A stretch of 64,000 nucleotides of DNA from Pseudomonas sp. JQ170C (GCF_035581345.1 NZ_CP141608.1:3006501-3070500), one strand, 5' to 3'; shown: positions 25,712-34,938, counted from the stretch's first letter. Notes: generated by a model not told the origin, from the sequence alone. A program made the numbers and translations.

Positions 25712-27121
25712 TCAGTCGCGATTTTTCAATCCCAATTTTCTAAGCGAGTACGAGCGTTTGTCCTCGTAGCTGCTGTAGTAGATATCCTGCGTAGTGGCCA
25801 AGTTGTTGTGACGTAGATCCATCTGTAAGTCCTTGGCGTCTCGCCAGGGGGCATCAAGTGTCGCCGCCGTATGCCTTAGCCAGTGAGTGGAGGCCAGTTG
25901 CAGAGCCACGATCTCGCCCGGCTGACGACCTTCGCGTATCATCTCATCAACGGCTCGGTCGAACAGTTCCTGGATAATCGAATGAACCATTCGAGTGGAT
26001 AACCCTGGACGACCATTCAAGGTCGCAATCAGAGGGGCCTGTTCATTAGGTAGTGGCAGTTCAGACAGCCCCATGAACCGCCGATAGCGCTTTAGGTACC
26101 GATCAATGTATTCCGGCCTAACCGCTACCTTGGCGGCTTTGTCACCCTTACCAATGAGGTGGAACCACCAGTTGCCTTCATGATCTGCCTTGAATGAGCC
26201 CATCGTGGGCTGCCAATTCACCCGACCACAGACATCTGAAACGCGTAGGTACATCGAGAACAACGTTGCGGCGATGAACAGGGTGCGCTCATAGCGCTCA
26301 GGAGCCGTTGCTGCCATTTTTTCAGCGGTGGTCAGCACGAAGTCCCATTGAAGAGGCGTGAGGGCGCGTCCGGTTTGCTCCATTGAGCGCGACGCTTTGA
26401 AGCGCGACTTCTGTTTGATCGCTCTGAAGGGATTCGCCGACGTCAGGCCCTCATCGAGACCGTATTCGTACAAGCTGCTGCAAACCGAGAAAACCTGGGA
26501 AATACTCCCTCGGGATGCCTGGTACGGAACGCCGGCACCCGGGCCGTCAAGATCAGCGGTATCAGGCGTGCGATTCGCTGTCTTCACCGAGAATGGACGC
26601 CAGCGTGGATTTGGGCACAGCCCTGAATCTTTGTCTGACGCCTGGATCAGAAACCTGCTGCGTGTCACGGGGCCAAGCCAGCCCGTGGGTGGATTCGTGC
26701 AGAATTCCAAAAAAGTTTCGGCGTCTGTGCGACGAAGCTCCATGAGGGGCTTCTTTCTGATCAACAATGCCCAAAGCAGCAGGCGCTCGGCATGGGTGCG
26801 ATACGAAACGAATGTCGCCTCGACGCTGGAGTATGAACGCAGAAAACCACTGACGGCTTCGAAACCGTCTATGGGTTTTAGCAGCGCATCAAAGTTAGCC
26901 AGATAGTTCATCACCAGCGGAAGGCTTGGGTCGGGCTCATCGCGAGCGTGGTTGATGAATTCTTTATAGGTGTTAAACAGCGGATGTGGGCTCAACATCT
27001 CGCCATCCTTCTTTGAATGCTGGATTGCAGACTTCCGATTCTGGGAGTTATCGGAAGTAGGGGACTTACCCTTCCGTTTTTTCGAGGCGAGCGCGTCCGT
27101 CTGCCTGGATGAATCACTCAT
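25712..27121 (-). CDS. Tyrosine recombinase (site-specific integrase)
   Basis: A 469-residue integrase-like recombinase with the catalytic set visible: Arg in MYLRVSD, His-x-x-Arg in HWLRHTAATL (from about 413), a third-box His in LRHNN, and Tyr in DIYY about 10 residues later. The N-terminal 40 residues are basic and low-complexity (KKRKGKSP), followed by a core-binding domain. I use the ATG at 27121, although a GTG one codon earlier is possible. It is the first gene of a two-gene unit with the degraded paralogue. The pairing resembles mobile elements that use several integrases, but no third integrase is present here. Confidence 0.85.
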   Translation of the reverse strand: MSDSSRQTDALASKKRKGKSPTSDNSQNRKSAIQHSKKDGEMLSPHPLFNTYKEFINHARDEPDPSLPLVMNYLANFDALLKPIDGFEAVSGFLRSYSSVEATFVSYRTHAERLLLWALLIRKKPLMELRRTDAETFLEFCTNPPTGWLGPVTRSRFLIQASDKDSGLCPNPRWRPFSVKTANRTPDTADLDGPGAGVPYQASRGSISQVFSVCSSLYEYGLDEGLTSANPFRAIKQKSRFKASRSMEQTGRALTPLQWDFVLTTAEKMAATAPERYERTLFIAATLFSMYLRVSDVCGRVNWQPTMGSFKADHEGNWWFHLIGKGDKAAKVAVRPEYIDRYLKRYRRFMGLSELPLPNEQAPLIATLNGRPGLSTRMVHSIIQELFDRAVDEMIREGRQPGEIVALQLASTHWLRHTAATLDAPWRDAKDLQMDLRHNNLATTQDIYYSSYEDKRSYSLRKLGLKNRD

Positions 27122-27280
27122 CACCTAGCCCTAACCATTTGATCGATGGCATGTAGGTTATACACAGCAAGCCTGGCTTTGCAAGTGCCACTTTTCAAGG
27201 GCTCAATAATGGCCAGGCAACTAACGACGCTTTAGTTATATATTGAGAGTTTTTATCTAATCGGGACTAATAAATTCCGA

Positions 27281-27310
27281 CCGCACGGCTGCGCGCACCA
27301 AGCCGTGCGG
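27281..27310. repeat. Perfect 10-bp stem hairpin upstream of the recombinase genes
   Basis: CCGCACGGCT, a 10-base loop, AGCCGTGCGG. It lies in the non-coding region between the recombinase start and the TTTTAAAAG repeats. It could be a structural end of the element or a terminator for transcription entering from outside. Confidence 0.55.
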
Positions 27311-27323
27311 CCCCAAGCTTGAA

Positions 27324-27346
27324 GCGCCCATCTCTTGAGATGGCGC
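27324..27346. repeat. Second hairpin, GCGCC-CATCTC/GAGATGGCGC
   Basis: A 10-bp stem with one bulged C and a TT loop, 14 bp after the first hairpin. A related GGCGCCATCT sequence recurs at 28258-28269 in a 12-bp tandem repeat (TAGGCGCCAYCT twice, 28246-28269). Confidence 0.5.
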
Positions 27347-27402
27347 CACTAGCGCTTTAGATGGATAGTTGGTCTTCACGCAAGCCATAACCTAGGGGTC
27401 AC

Positions 27403-27430
27403 TTTTAAAATATTCACCCATTTTTAAAAG
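27403..27430 (+). repeat. Paired TTTTAAAAG repeat, copy 1
   Basis: TTTTAAAA at 27403 and TTTTAAAAG at 27422, starting 19 bp apart. The spacer (TATTCACCCAT) shares the TTC...CA pattern with the other two copies. It lies about 280 bp upstream of the recombinase genes. Confidence 0.7.
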
Positions 27431-27500
27431 TGTTTAGCTGCGCCGCCCCGAAAATACGGATGCACGGAAGTGAATCGCCATAGTTAGCGGGCCTGATCAG

Positions 27501-27528
27501 TTTTAAAAGTTTCGGTCAGTTTTAAAAG
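27501..27528 (+). repeat. Paired TTTTAAAAG repeat, copy 2
   Basis: TTTTAAAAG at 27501 and again at 27520, again exactly 19 bp apart, with spacer TTTCGGTCAG. It begins 98 bp after copy 1. Confidence 0.75.
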
Positions 27529-27529
27529 T

Positions 27530-27721
27530 TTATTTTTTTGTGTAGAGAGCACCTTCAGAACAACCAGTTGTCAGCCCACGGAAAAGACTCTTGAAACCCA
27601 AGCCTATTAGTGATTTATAATGAAGCTTCTTCGAAGCTTCAGTCTTGAAGCCGTCTTTAAATAGTCTCCTTCCGCGTATATAGCGCTGTTCTAGGCGCTT
27701 GAATCTTCCCTGAGTTGACAT
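27530..27721 (-). CDS. Small basic hypothetical protein
   Basis: A possible 63-residue protein with many Lys and Arg residues (for example RFKRLEQRYIRGRRLFKDG). The stop lies next to repeat copy 2. GGAG is about 12 bases before the ATG, which is long. The amino acid composition looks protein-like rather than random. I do not recognise it, and it may be a chance frame. Confidence 0.3.
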   Translation of the reverse strand: MSTQGRFKRLEQRYIRGRRLFKDGFKTEASKKLHYKSLIGLGFKSLFRGLTTGCSEGALYTKK

Positions 27722-27739
27722 ATTGGTCGCTCGCTCCAA

Positions 27740-28457
27740 TGCCTATCCACGCTGCGCACGCCGGTGTTGTTAGCCCTCAACCAGGCTTAGCCTTCACGGC
27801 GCAGTAGCTTCCAGGTTACCGCCTTGATATTCGACCTTTCTGGATCATCGTGCACCGGCGTTTGAGACTGGAACGATCTGACGGCGAGCGATTGAGCCTA
27901 TGCGGCCAGGCACGTGTTTCGAGCGCTATTTCAGGTCTCAGCAAATCGCAAACCATCGTATTCATTGAGCTACTGGCGTGGTCACCTTTAAAAGTTTCAA
28001 GCATTTTTAAAAGAGGTCTCGCATCCTGGCGCTTTGTTGCACTGAACGAACCTGCTCGAAATGGGCGCTTACCAGGACGCATGGAAGCCTTTCTGCGCTG
28101 CATACCGCGTCTCGATCCCACAGAAAATGGCCAAACCATGGGTTATGGCCGATGCCGCCAGATTTAAAAAGCGCTGAAATGGTGATCTCCGAAGGTTTGA
28201 TTGCTCGCGAAGGCCCGGCCTACAAGGCTTTCGAGGTGGAAACTCTAGGCGCCACCTTAGGCGCCATCTTTAAGGGAGGGCCACAACGCCACTGGAGTTG
28301 CTGCCGAATTCCGGTCAGGTGTCCCTGGGACAGTGAGCCAAAGCTTCAAATCTGACCACCACCGGCCCCCGTGCCTCTGTAGGAAGATTCGCATAATGTA
28401 TATTATGTTAAATTATATGTCACGGCGCCCTCACTTGTATCCGCATTCAGTGATCCC
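27740..28457. other. Non-coding part of the island
   Basis: Open frames exist on both strands (for example 27850-28167 plus and 27816-28139 minus), but they overlap each other and have no recognisable domains. I do not call genes. The stretch holds repeat copy 3, the 12-bp tandem at 28246-28269, and an AT-rich imperfect palindrome around 28391-28407 (CATAATGTATATTATG). Confidence 0.4.
27986..28013 (+). repeat. Paired TTTTAAAAG repeat, copy 3
   Basis: CTTTAAAAG at 27986 and TTTTAAAAG at 28005, again 19 bp apart, with spacer TTTCAAGCAT. The spacer matches copy 2 at TTTC and copy 1 at CAT, supporting a common origin. Confidence 0.7.
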
Positions 28458-28565
28458 CCGGTACCGACCATGATCGAAGTCGGTGTGGCCAAACCCATGG
28501 CGCATGGGCAAGCGATAATCAGCACCGCTACAGCATTGACCAGGATCGCTGCCGCCTGCCACGTG
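28458..28565 (-). pseudogene. Fragment of a copper-type P1B ATPase gene (copA-like)
   Basis: On the minus strand this stretch reads [20 protein letters not shown], then PTSIMVGTG. This is the membrane segment with the CPC metal-binding motif of copper-exporting P-type ATPases. Homology begins and ends abruptly: the frame continues only to a stop about 65 bases further, with no P-domain (DKTGT), and nothing recognisable lies upstream. It is a gene remnant, probably left by deletion or insertion at the edge of the recombinase island. Confidence 0.7.
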
Positions 28566-28660
28566 GCATAGCGCTACAGCGCTACAGGTATTCGTGTAAG
28601 CCTGTGCGGGAGCCTATGCCAGGGTCCCGCGCGCATCACCCGCGTCTTGCACCCTGCGGG

Positions 28661-28810
28661 TTATGGCTGCCCGGGTAATGCTCTAATGCGTCTATCCTTG
28701 CGCATCCGATCAACAGCCACATCAGTAATTGACAGCTTGGCTAATCGCGTCACTTCCACGGCAAGCTGTACGCCTTTAACACCTGCTAGGCACTCTAAAA
28801 ACCCGCTCAT
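28661..28810 (-). CDS. Possible small protein or gene remnant
   Basis: A 49-residue frame (MSGFLECLAG start, RALPGQP end). The frame is open 17 residues further upstream and has a protein-like composition (VQLAVEVTRLAKLSITDVAVDR reads like amphipathic helices). I do not recognise it, and no clear RBS precedes the ATG. It may be the tail of a lost gene. Confidence 0.25.
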   Translation of the reverse strand: MSGFLECLAGVKGVQLAVEVTRLAKLSITDVAVDRMRKDRRIRALPGQP

Positions 28811-29095
28811 CCAAGGCACCCCGGCCTTGTCGCGGCACGTACGCGCCCCGAATCCCCGCCACTCAAAGGTTTAGAAAAACTATCCTGAAAGCTCAGGAGA
28901 TATCGTTTTTCCTTTTGCAAATAGCTCAATAGTATCCGGACACCACACGCTATCAGGCTTTAGCAAATCTTACCTTTAGACTGGGAAAATCATGTCCACG
29001 ACATCTGTCATCCAAGCACCCCCTCGATACCGGCACGCTGCGCATTCGATTAAGCCTGGCTCATGCCAGAAGCCCATCCTGAGCCGAGGCAAATC
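28811..29095. other. Leader region of the RND operon
   Basis: 285 bp without a supported gene. The stretch 28870-28990 is AT-rich and could hold the efflux operon promoter or the right edge of the island. I could not place -35/-10 boxes reliably. Confidence 0.4.
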
Positions 29096-30256
29096 ATGAG
29101 CACTCAATCCCATCGTGCCCCACGCTTCTCTAAACCGCTGGCACTGACACTCCTCGCCCTGCTCTGCGCTATCGGCGGGCTCTATCTCTATGACAATCAT
29201 CGCAAGCAAGCCGCTGAAGAAGCCGCGTTGGCGACCGGGGAAGCAGATCCAATTCCGGTGGAAGTAGCCTCGGTTCGCAGCGAGGTGTTGCCGGCTACGG
29301 TGATGACCATTGGAACAGTGGTTGCCGATCATCAAGTTCTGGTCGCTGCCGAGGTCGACGGACGCATCACCAAAGTGCATTTCACCAGCGGCCAGACCAT
29401 CACCGCCGGCACACCCTTGGTTCAATTGAACGACGGGCCACTGCGCAGTGAGCTCGAACGTCGCCGGGTGGCCTTGCGCCTGGCCCAGACCCACCTTGAA
29501 CGCGCCAAGCGCTTGCACGGCCAGACCATGTCCAGGGCCGAATTCGAACAGCACGTAGCGGCCTATGACGAAGCCCGAGCACTGGTTGCTCAATCGGAAG
29601 AGGACATATCCCAACGCCTGGTGCGTGCCCCGTTCACCGGGGAGCTTGGCTTGCGACGCATCAACCTTGGCCAGTACGTGGAAGCGGGTACCCCGATTGC
29701 CACGCTAACTGACAACCGCGTGTTGCACATTGATTTCACCGTCCCCGAACGCCATCGCGCAGCGCTGAAGACCGGCCTGCAAGTGCGAGTCAAAGGTGAT
29801 GGCGACAGCGGCAAGACCATGGCCGGGCAAATCTCGGCAATCGACCCGCAGGTGGATAAGGAAAATCACGCCATACGCGTGCGCGCCACGCTGCGCAAAG
29901 AGGCACAGGGCACCCTGTGGCCAGGGAAATTTGCCCATGTTGCACTCGAACTGAGCCCCGGCCCCGCCGTCACCACCATCCCTACCGTGGCGCTGGAGTC
30001 ATCGTTGTCCGGCGAGCGCATTTATGCCCTGCGAAAAACCGATGGCGCACTGCGCGCCCAGCTGGTTTCAGTACGTACGGGCGCGCAATCGGACAGCCGG
30101 ACCGAAGTGCTGGGCGGCACCCTCAATGAAGGGGATCTGGTGGTAGTGGCCGGCCAGATCAACCTGCAGGACGGCGCCCTGGTTGCGCCCCGTCAACCCG
30201 AAGCGCTCGCTTCAGGGACCGATACTGTCGGGTCCTACATCGGTAAAAAGGAATAG
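29096..30256 (+). CDS. RND efflux periplasmic adaptor (membrane fusion protein)
   Basis: A 386-residue AcrA/MexE-type adaptor. The start at 29096 has GAGG 7 bases upstream. An upstream in-frame ATG at 29063 lacks an RBS. An N-terminal membrane anchor (about 12-33) is followed by a lipoyl half-motif (VAAEVDGRITKVHFTSGQ), a coiled-coil hairpin (about 115-165), the second lipoyl half (VRAPFTGELGLRRINLGQYV) and a beta-barrel. It bridges the inner-membrane pump and the outer-membrane channel encoded next. The pump gene begins 6 bases after its stop. Confidence 0.92.
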   Translation: MSTQSHRAPRFSKPLALTLLALLCAIGGLYLYDNHRKQAAEEAALATGEADPIPVEVASVRSEVLPATVMTIGTVVADHQVLVAAEVDGRITKVHFTSGQTITAGTPLVQLNDGPLRSELERRRVALRLAQTHLERAKRLHGQTMSRAEFEQHVAAYDEARALVAQSEEDISQRLVRAPFTGELGLRRINLGQYVEAGTPIATLTDNRVLHIDFTVPERHRAALKTGLQVRVKGDGDSGKTMAGQISAIDPQVDKENHAIRVRATLRKEAQGTLWPGKFAHVALELSPGPAVTTIPTVALESSLSGERIYALRKTDGALRAQLVSVRTGAQSDSRTEVLGGTLNEGDLVVVAGQINLQDGALVAPRQPEALASGTDTVGSYIGKKE

Positions 30257-30262
30257 ACCGCC

Positions 30263-33200
30263 ATGGCTTTCACCGACATTTTCATTCGCCGCCCGGTGTT
30301 GACGCTGGCGTTTGCCCTGCTGATTGCCCTGGTGGGCATTCGCGCATTGATGGACCTGCCGCTGCGTCAGTACCCCAAAATTGAAAGCGCCGTGATCACC
30401 GTCACAACTGAGTACCCCGGTGCCCCCGCAGACCTGATGCAAGGGTTCGTCACCACCACCCTCGCCCAAGCAGTTGCCACCACCCAAGGCGTGGAGTACT
30501 TGAGTTCATCCTCGGAGCAGGGGTTGAGCACCATTACCGCCTACCTGCGCCTGAACGCTAACTCAGATGCGGCGCTGACCGAAGTACTAGCCAAAGTCAA
30601 CGAGGTGCGCTACCTGCTCCCCGAAGAAGCCTACGACCCCGTCGTCGTGCGCCAGGCTCCCGGTGCGATTGGGGTTATTTACGCCGGTTTCAGCCCTCAG
30701 CAAGGCGAACCGCTGACCGGCATCACCGACTACTTGATGCGCGTTGCGCGACCGATGCTGACCACCGTCGAAGGCGTTGCAGCAGTCAACGTGCTGGGCG
30801 GCCAGAACCTGTCGATGCGTATCTGGCTCGACCCGTTGCGCATGGCGGCTCACGGCATCACCGCTGGCGACGTTGACCGCGCCATCGAAGAAAACAACTA
30901 TCAGGCAGCCCCCGGCCAGATCAAAGGCGCGCTAGTGGTTGCCAACGTTCGTATCGACACCAACCTCAACACGGTGGAAGGATTCAAGCGGCTGGTGGTG
31001 AAGAAGGGTGAAAGCCTGGTCCGCCTCGAAGATATTGCAACGGTCGAAATCGGCACGCAAAGCCGCGACCAGATCACCGGCATGAACGGTGACGCAGCGG
31101 TGTACCTCGAGGTAATGGCAACGCCAGGGGGTAACCCGCTGACTATTTCACGTCAGGCCAGACAGGTACTCGACAAACTGAACCTGCCACCTGGGGTGAA
31201 GATGGCCATCCCCTACGACGTCACCGTGTTCATTGATGCGGCGATTGACAACGTACTGGTCAAGTTCGTGATTGCCGGCCTGGAAGTGGTACTGGTGATC
31301 TTCCTGTTCTTGGGCTCAATGCGCGCGGTCGCCGTGCCTGTGCTGAGCATCCCGCTGTCGCTGCTCGGCGCTGCCGCCATCATGCTCGCCCTGGGCTTCA
31401 GTCTCAATCTACTGACACTGCTGGCCATGGTTCTGGCCATCGGCTTGGTGGTCGATGATGCAATTGTGGTGGTGGAGAATGTCCATCGACGCATGGAAGA
31501 AGGCGAATCTTCCTTGCAGGCAGCCAAGAACGGCGCTCGTGAAATTGCTGGCCCAGTGTTAACCATGGCGGCAACCCTGGTTGCAGTCTATGCGCCGCTG
31601 GGCCTGATCGGTGGACTGACCGGCGCACTGTTTAGCGAGTTCGCCTTCACCTTGGCAGCCGCCGTCGCAGTATCAGCAATCGTCGCTCTCACCGTCTCTC
31701 CGACGGTGGCTTCCAAGCTGCTCCAGCATGACTCACCCAGTCGTTTTGCGCGCATCGTCGAGTCCATCACCAACCGCCTGGTGAGTGCTTATGACCGCTT
31801 GCTGGGCAAGGTCCTCAAGGATGTTCGCTTAGCGCTGATGATTGGCCTGGGGGCAATGCTGAGCCTGCCCGTGCTGTTCAACGGCCTACAATCGGAGCTG
31901 GCCCCAGCCGAAGACCAGGGCGAAATCGTCGTCGACATGAAAGCGCCGCAAGCCAGTAGCCTGGAGTTTCTTGAAGCCCAGGCCAAGCGCGTCGAGGCAA
32001 CCTTGCTGGCAATACCAGAAACCGGCACTGTCTACATGGTGGCAGGTGTAGGCGCCTCGTTGAACAAGGGCTGGGCCGGGGTAATGCTAAAACCTTGGGG
32101 TGAGAGAGAACGTTCGGCGGAAGAGATCATGGCCGAGCTGCAGGGCAACCTGGCTTCTGTGGAAGGCATTGCAGGTTCGGCCTTTCTGCCTGCCCCCCTG
32201 CCGGGATCTGTGGGTGGATTCCCCGTGCAACTGGTCGTGACGTCTGCAGCCAAGCATGAGGACGTCTACGAAAACATGGAGAAGGTCAAGGCCGCCGCTC
32301 GGAACAGTGGGTTGTTTGCCTTCGTCGACTCCGACCTGACCTTTACCAACCCCACCGTACTGGTTCGTGTCGACCGCTCCAAAGCCCATGACCTGGGCCT
32401 GGATATGAAGGAAATCGGCGACACCTTTGCCCGCCTGGTGGGCGAGTCCTATGTCAACCGGTTCGGTGCCCAAGGCCGCTCCTACGATGTTATTCCACAA
32501 GCGCCGCGAGACCAGCGCCTGACAGCGGAATTTCTCGAAAGCTACTACATCCGCACAGCCAGCGGCGGGCAAGTGCCAATTTCCACAGTGATCACGCTGG
32601 AGCAAGGGGTCGAGGCCAACGCCCTTACCCAGTTCAATCAACTCAACAGTTCGACCCTGGTAGCGATTCCAGCGCCTAACGTCACCCTCGGCCAGGCCGT
32701 GGCGTTCCTACAGCAACAAGCAGCCAAGTTACCAGCGGACTACCAGCATGACTTCCTGGGTGAATCACGCCAGTACTTGCAGGAACAGGGTGGCTTTGCG
32801 ATTACCTTCGCCTTTGCCCTGGCCTTCATTTTCCTGGTGCTGGCGGCTCAGTTTGAAAGCGTGCGCGACCCGCTGCTGATCCTGACCACCGTCCCCCTCG
32901 CTGCTTGTGGTGCGCTGACGGCGATGTTCTTCGGCTTCGCGACGCTGAACATCTATACCCAGATCGGCCTAGTAACGCTGATTGGCTTGATTGCCAAGCA
33001 CGGAATCCTGATCGTGGAATTTGCCAACGCCGCACAACGCAACTTGAACCTGGACCGGGTCGAGGCCGTACAAGCCGCCGCCCGCATTCGCCCGATCCTG
33101 ATGACCACTGCAGCAATGATTGGCGGGCTGCTACCGCTACTGTTCGCCAGCGGCGCAGGCGCGGGCAGTCAACGCTCGATCGCGGTAGTGCTGGTGGCAG

Positions 33201-33331
33201 GCCTGATGGTCGGCACCTTGTTTACCTTGTTCGTCCTGCCAGCGGTGTACGCCCGCTTTGGCCGACAGTTAGCCAACAAACAACCGCAGGCGAACGAACA
33301 ACCGCTGCATGCAACCCCTGACCACCTCTGA
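30263..33331 (+). CDS. RND multidrug efflux permease
   Basis: A 1022-residue RND pump of the hydrophobe/amphiphile (AcrB/MexF) class with twelve membrane segments and two large periplasmic loops. The proton-relay Asp pair is in VVDDAIVVVEN (about 397-407, segment 4), and the relay Lys is in the LIAKHGILIVEFAN block near the C-terminus. The N-terminal FTDIFIRRPVLT is standard. Substrates cannot be predicted. The absence of a CPC or metal-binding methionine cluster argues against a heavy-metal (CzcA/CusA) pump, despite the copA fragment nearby. Confidence 0.93.
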   Translation: MAFTDIFIRRPVLTLAFALLIALVGIRALMDLPLRQYPKIESAVITVTTEYPGAPADLMQGFVTTTLAQAVATTQGVEYLSSSSEQGLSTITAYLRLNANSDAALTEVLAKVNEVRYLLPEEAYDPVVVRQAPGAIGVIYAGFSPQQGEPLTGITDYLMRVARPMLTTVEGVAAVNVLGGQNLSMRIWLDPLRMAAHGITAGDVDRAIEENNYQAAPGQIKGALVVANVRIDTNLNTVEGFKRLVVKKGESLVRLEDIATVEIGTQSRDQITGMNGDAAVYLEVMATPGGNPLTISRQARQVLDKLNLPPGVKMAIPYDVTVFIDAAIDNVLVKFVIAGLEVVLVIFLFLGSMRAVAVPVLSIPLSLLGAAAIMLALGFSLNLLTLLAMVLAIGLVVDDAIVVVENVHRRMEEGESSLQAAKNGAREIAGPVLTMAATLVAVYAPLGLIGGLTGALFSEFAFTLAAAVAVSAIVALTVSPTVASKLLQHDSPSRFARIVESITNRLVSAYDRLLGKVLKDVRLALMIGLGAMLSLPVLFNGLQSELAPAEDQGEIVVDMKAPQASSLEFLEAQAKRVEATLLAIPETGTVYMVAGVGASLNKGWAGVMLKPWGERERSAEEIMAELQGNLASVEGIAGSAFLPAPLPGSVGGFPVQLVVTSAAKHEDVYENMEKVKAAARNSGLFAFVDSDLTFTNPTVLVRVDRSKAHDLGLDMKEIGDTFARLVGESYVNRFGAQGRSYDVIPQAPRDQRLTAEFLESYYIRTASGGQVPISTVITLEQGVEANALTQFNQLNSSTLVAIPAPNVTLGQAVAFLQQQAAKLPADYQHDFLGESRQYLQEQGGFAITFAFALAFIFLVLAAQFESVRDPLLILTTVPLAACGALTAMFFGFATLNIYTQIGLVTLIGLIAKHGILIVEFANAAQRNLNLDRVEAVQAAARIRPILMTTAAMIGGLLPLLFASGAGAGSQRSIAVVLVAGLMVGTLFTLFVLPAVYARFGRQLANKQPQANEQPLHATPDHL

Positions 33332-33369
33332 CCTATGCACTCAGGAACGCTCAGCGAAAAGGATACCCA

Positions 33370-34896
33370 ATGACAACCCTTAATAAGACGCTCGCCCTCC
33401 ACTACACGCGAGTACCGATGACCTTGAGTCTGCCGTTCGCCCTGGTGATTCTCAGCGGCTGCTCGCTCACACCCGATTACTCAGCGCCTGACGAACCCGG
33501 AAGCTGGGTATACAAGGAAGCACCAGCACTTGCGCAGAGTCAGGTGGGCTCCTGGAAGCAGGCGCAACCGGCTGAAGAGCAACTCCGCGGCCAGTGGTGG
33601 CGAGTGTTTGGCGACCCGCGCCTCGATCAGTTGGAAGAACAGGCAGCACTGGCCAACCCGGGATTACAGGCCGCTGCTGCCCGACTCAAGCAATCACGCG
33701 CACTGCAGCGCGATGCATGGGCAGAGAAAATGCTACGCGTCGACGCCGCGTCCGGGCCGTCGCGCCAGCGCGAATCCCCGGCCTCCCAGGGCCTGCCCGG
33801 CGGCGGCTCAGCCAATACCTTCACGCTTTGGCGCGCAGAGCTGGGCATCAGCTACGAAGTCGATTTGGTCGGACGGGTCGACGCGCAAGTCGGAGCAGCC
33901 ACTGCTGAGATGGAGAAAAGCGGTGCACTGTATCGAACCGTGCTACTGGCGCTGCAGGCCGATGTTGCCGAACATTACTTCCAGATTCGCGAGCTGGACA
34001 CACAGCTGTATGTCTATCGGCGCACCCTGGAATTGCGCAATGACACTTATCGCCTGATCAAGCATCGCCACGACAATGGCGATGCCGGCGAACTCGATTT
34101 AGTGCGCGCGCGCAGTGAACTCGAAGCCGCACGCTCAGAAGCCCTGGGTGTCGAGCGCGAGCGCGTCTCAGCAGAGCACGCTCTTGCTGTTTTGCTAGGG
34201 CTTGCGCCGGCGAAATTCAGCCTCGAACCCCAGTCACTTGGCGCAAAGGACATCGACATCCCTCCCGGCTTGCCTTCTTCACTGCTTGAACGTAGGCCGG
34301 ATATCGCCGCCGCAGAGCGTTCCATGGCAGCCGCCAATGCGCGCATCGGGATAGCCAAAGCGGCGTTCTTTCCGAAGCTGGAGCTCACCGCCTCGGGGGG
34401 CTTCGAGTCCAACGAACTGGGCAATCTGTTCGAGTGGTCCAGTCGAACGTTTCTGCTCGGCCCACTGGCTGGCGCCGTCATGACACTGCCATTGTTCGAT
34501 GGCGGGCGACGCCAGGCGGGCGTGGACTACTCACGTGCAGCCTACGAGGAGGACGTGGCCCGCTATCGGGAAGTGGTACTCAAGGCGTTCGCAGAAGTCG
34601 AAGACAATCTCGCACTCCTGCGCATTATGGGCGAGCAGAGCCGTGCGCAGCAGATAGCGCTGTCAGCGTCAGAGCGAGCAGCACAGCTTTCCCATCTGCA
34701 ATATCGCGAAGGCTCACACACCCAACTCGACACCATTGATGCCGACCGCACCATGCTCACCCAGCAACTGGCCAGCGCTCGCCTCAATGGGGACAAAGCG
34801 CGCTCGACCGTGCGTCTTATCCGGGCCCTGGGTGGCGGCTGGGAAGACGCCCAGCAAAGGCAGCAGAGCATTGTCAGCAACACCCGAGGGGAATGA
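33370..34896 (+). CDS. RND outer-membrane factor lipoprotein (OprM/NodT family)
   Basis: A 508-residue TolC-type channel. The start at 33370 has AAAGGA 7 bases upstream. A lipobox (LSGC, Cys about 35) marks a lipoprotein, followed by PDYSAPD, typical of the OprM family. Two internal repeats each carry a long coiled-coil helix region (LEARRARSE-type heptads near 235-260 and the C-terminal EDNLALLRIM). It completes a three-gene efflux operon with no local regulator apart from the truncated LysR downstream. Confidence 0.92.
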   Translation: MTTLNKTLALHYTRVPMTLSLPFALVILSGCSLTPDYSAPDEPGSWVYKEAPALAQSQVGSWKQAQPAEEQLRGQWWRVFGDPRLDQLEEQAALANPGLQAAAARLKQSRALQRDAWAEKMLRVDAASGPSRQRESPASQGLPGGGSANTFTLWRAELGISYEVDLVGRVDAQVGAATAEMEKSGALYRTVLLALQADVAEHYFQIRELDTQLYVYRRTLELRNDTYRLIKHRHDNGDAGELDLVRARSELEAARSEALGVERERVSAEHALAVLLGLAPAKFSLEPQSLGAKDIDIPPGLPSSLLERRPDIAAAERSMAAANARIGIAKAAFFPKLELTASGGFESNELGNLFEWSSRTFLLGPLAGAVMTLPLFDGGRRQAGVDYSRAAYEEDVARYREVVLKAFAEVEDNLALLRIMGEQSRAQQIALSASERAAQLSHLQYREGSHTQLDTIDADRTMLTQQLASARLNGDKARSTVRLIRALGGGWEDAQQRQQSIVSNTRGE

Positions 34897-34938
34897 CCGA
34901 ACGCCGCTCCGGTCAACAACTGGGGCGGCTCTCTCAGC

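Noticed and set aside
27816..28139. Minus-strand 107-codon frame as a possible third integrase subunit or small helix-loop-helix partner
   Set aside because: It shows no resemblance to an integrase or DNA-binding fold and overlaps repeat copy 3.
27850..28167. 105-codon plus-strand frame in the island
   Set aside because: A similar-sized frame lies on the opposite strand. Neither has an RBS or a recognisable domain, and one paired repeat lies inside both.
24213..29060. CRISPR array, considered because of the regularly spaced TTTTAAAAG repeats
   Set aside because: The repeats are only 8-9 bp, come in isolated pairs rather than an array, and there are no cas genes.
29096..34896. RND operon as a heavy-metal (copper) pump linked to the copA fragment
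   Set aside because: The pump has the VVDDAIVVVEN pattern of drug-type RND proteins and no methionine metal relay, and the copA piece is only a remnant.
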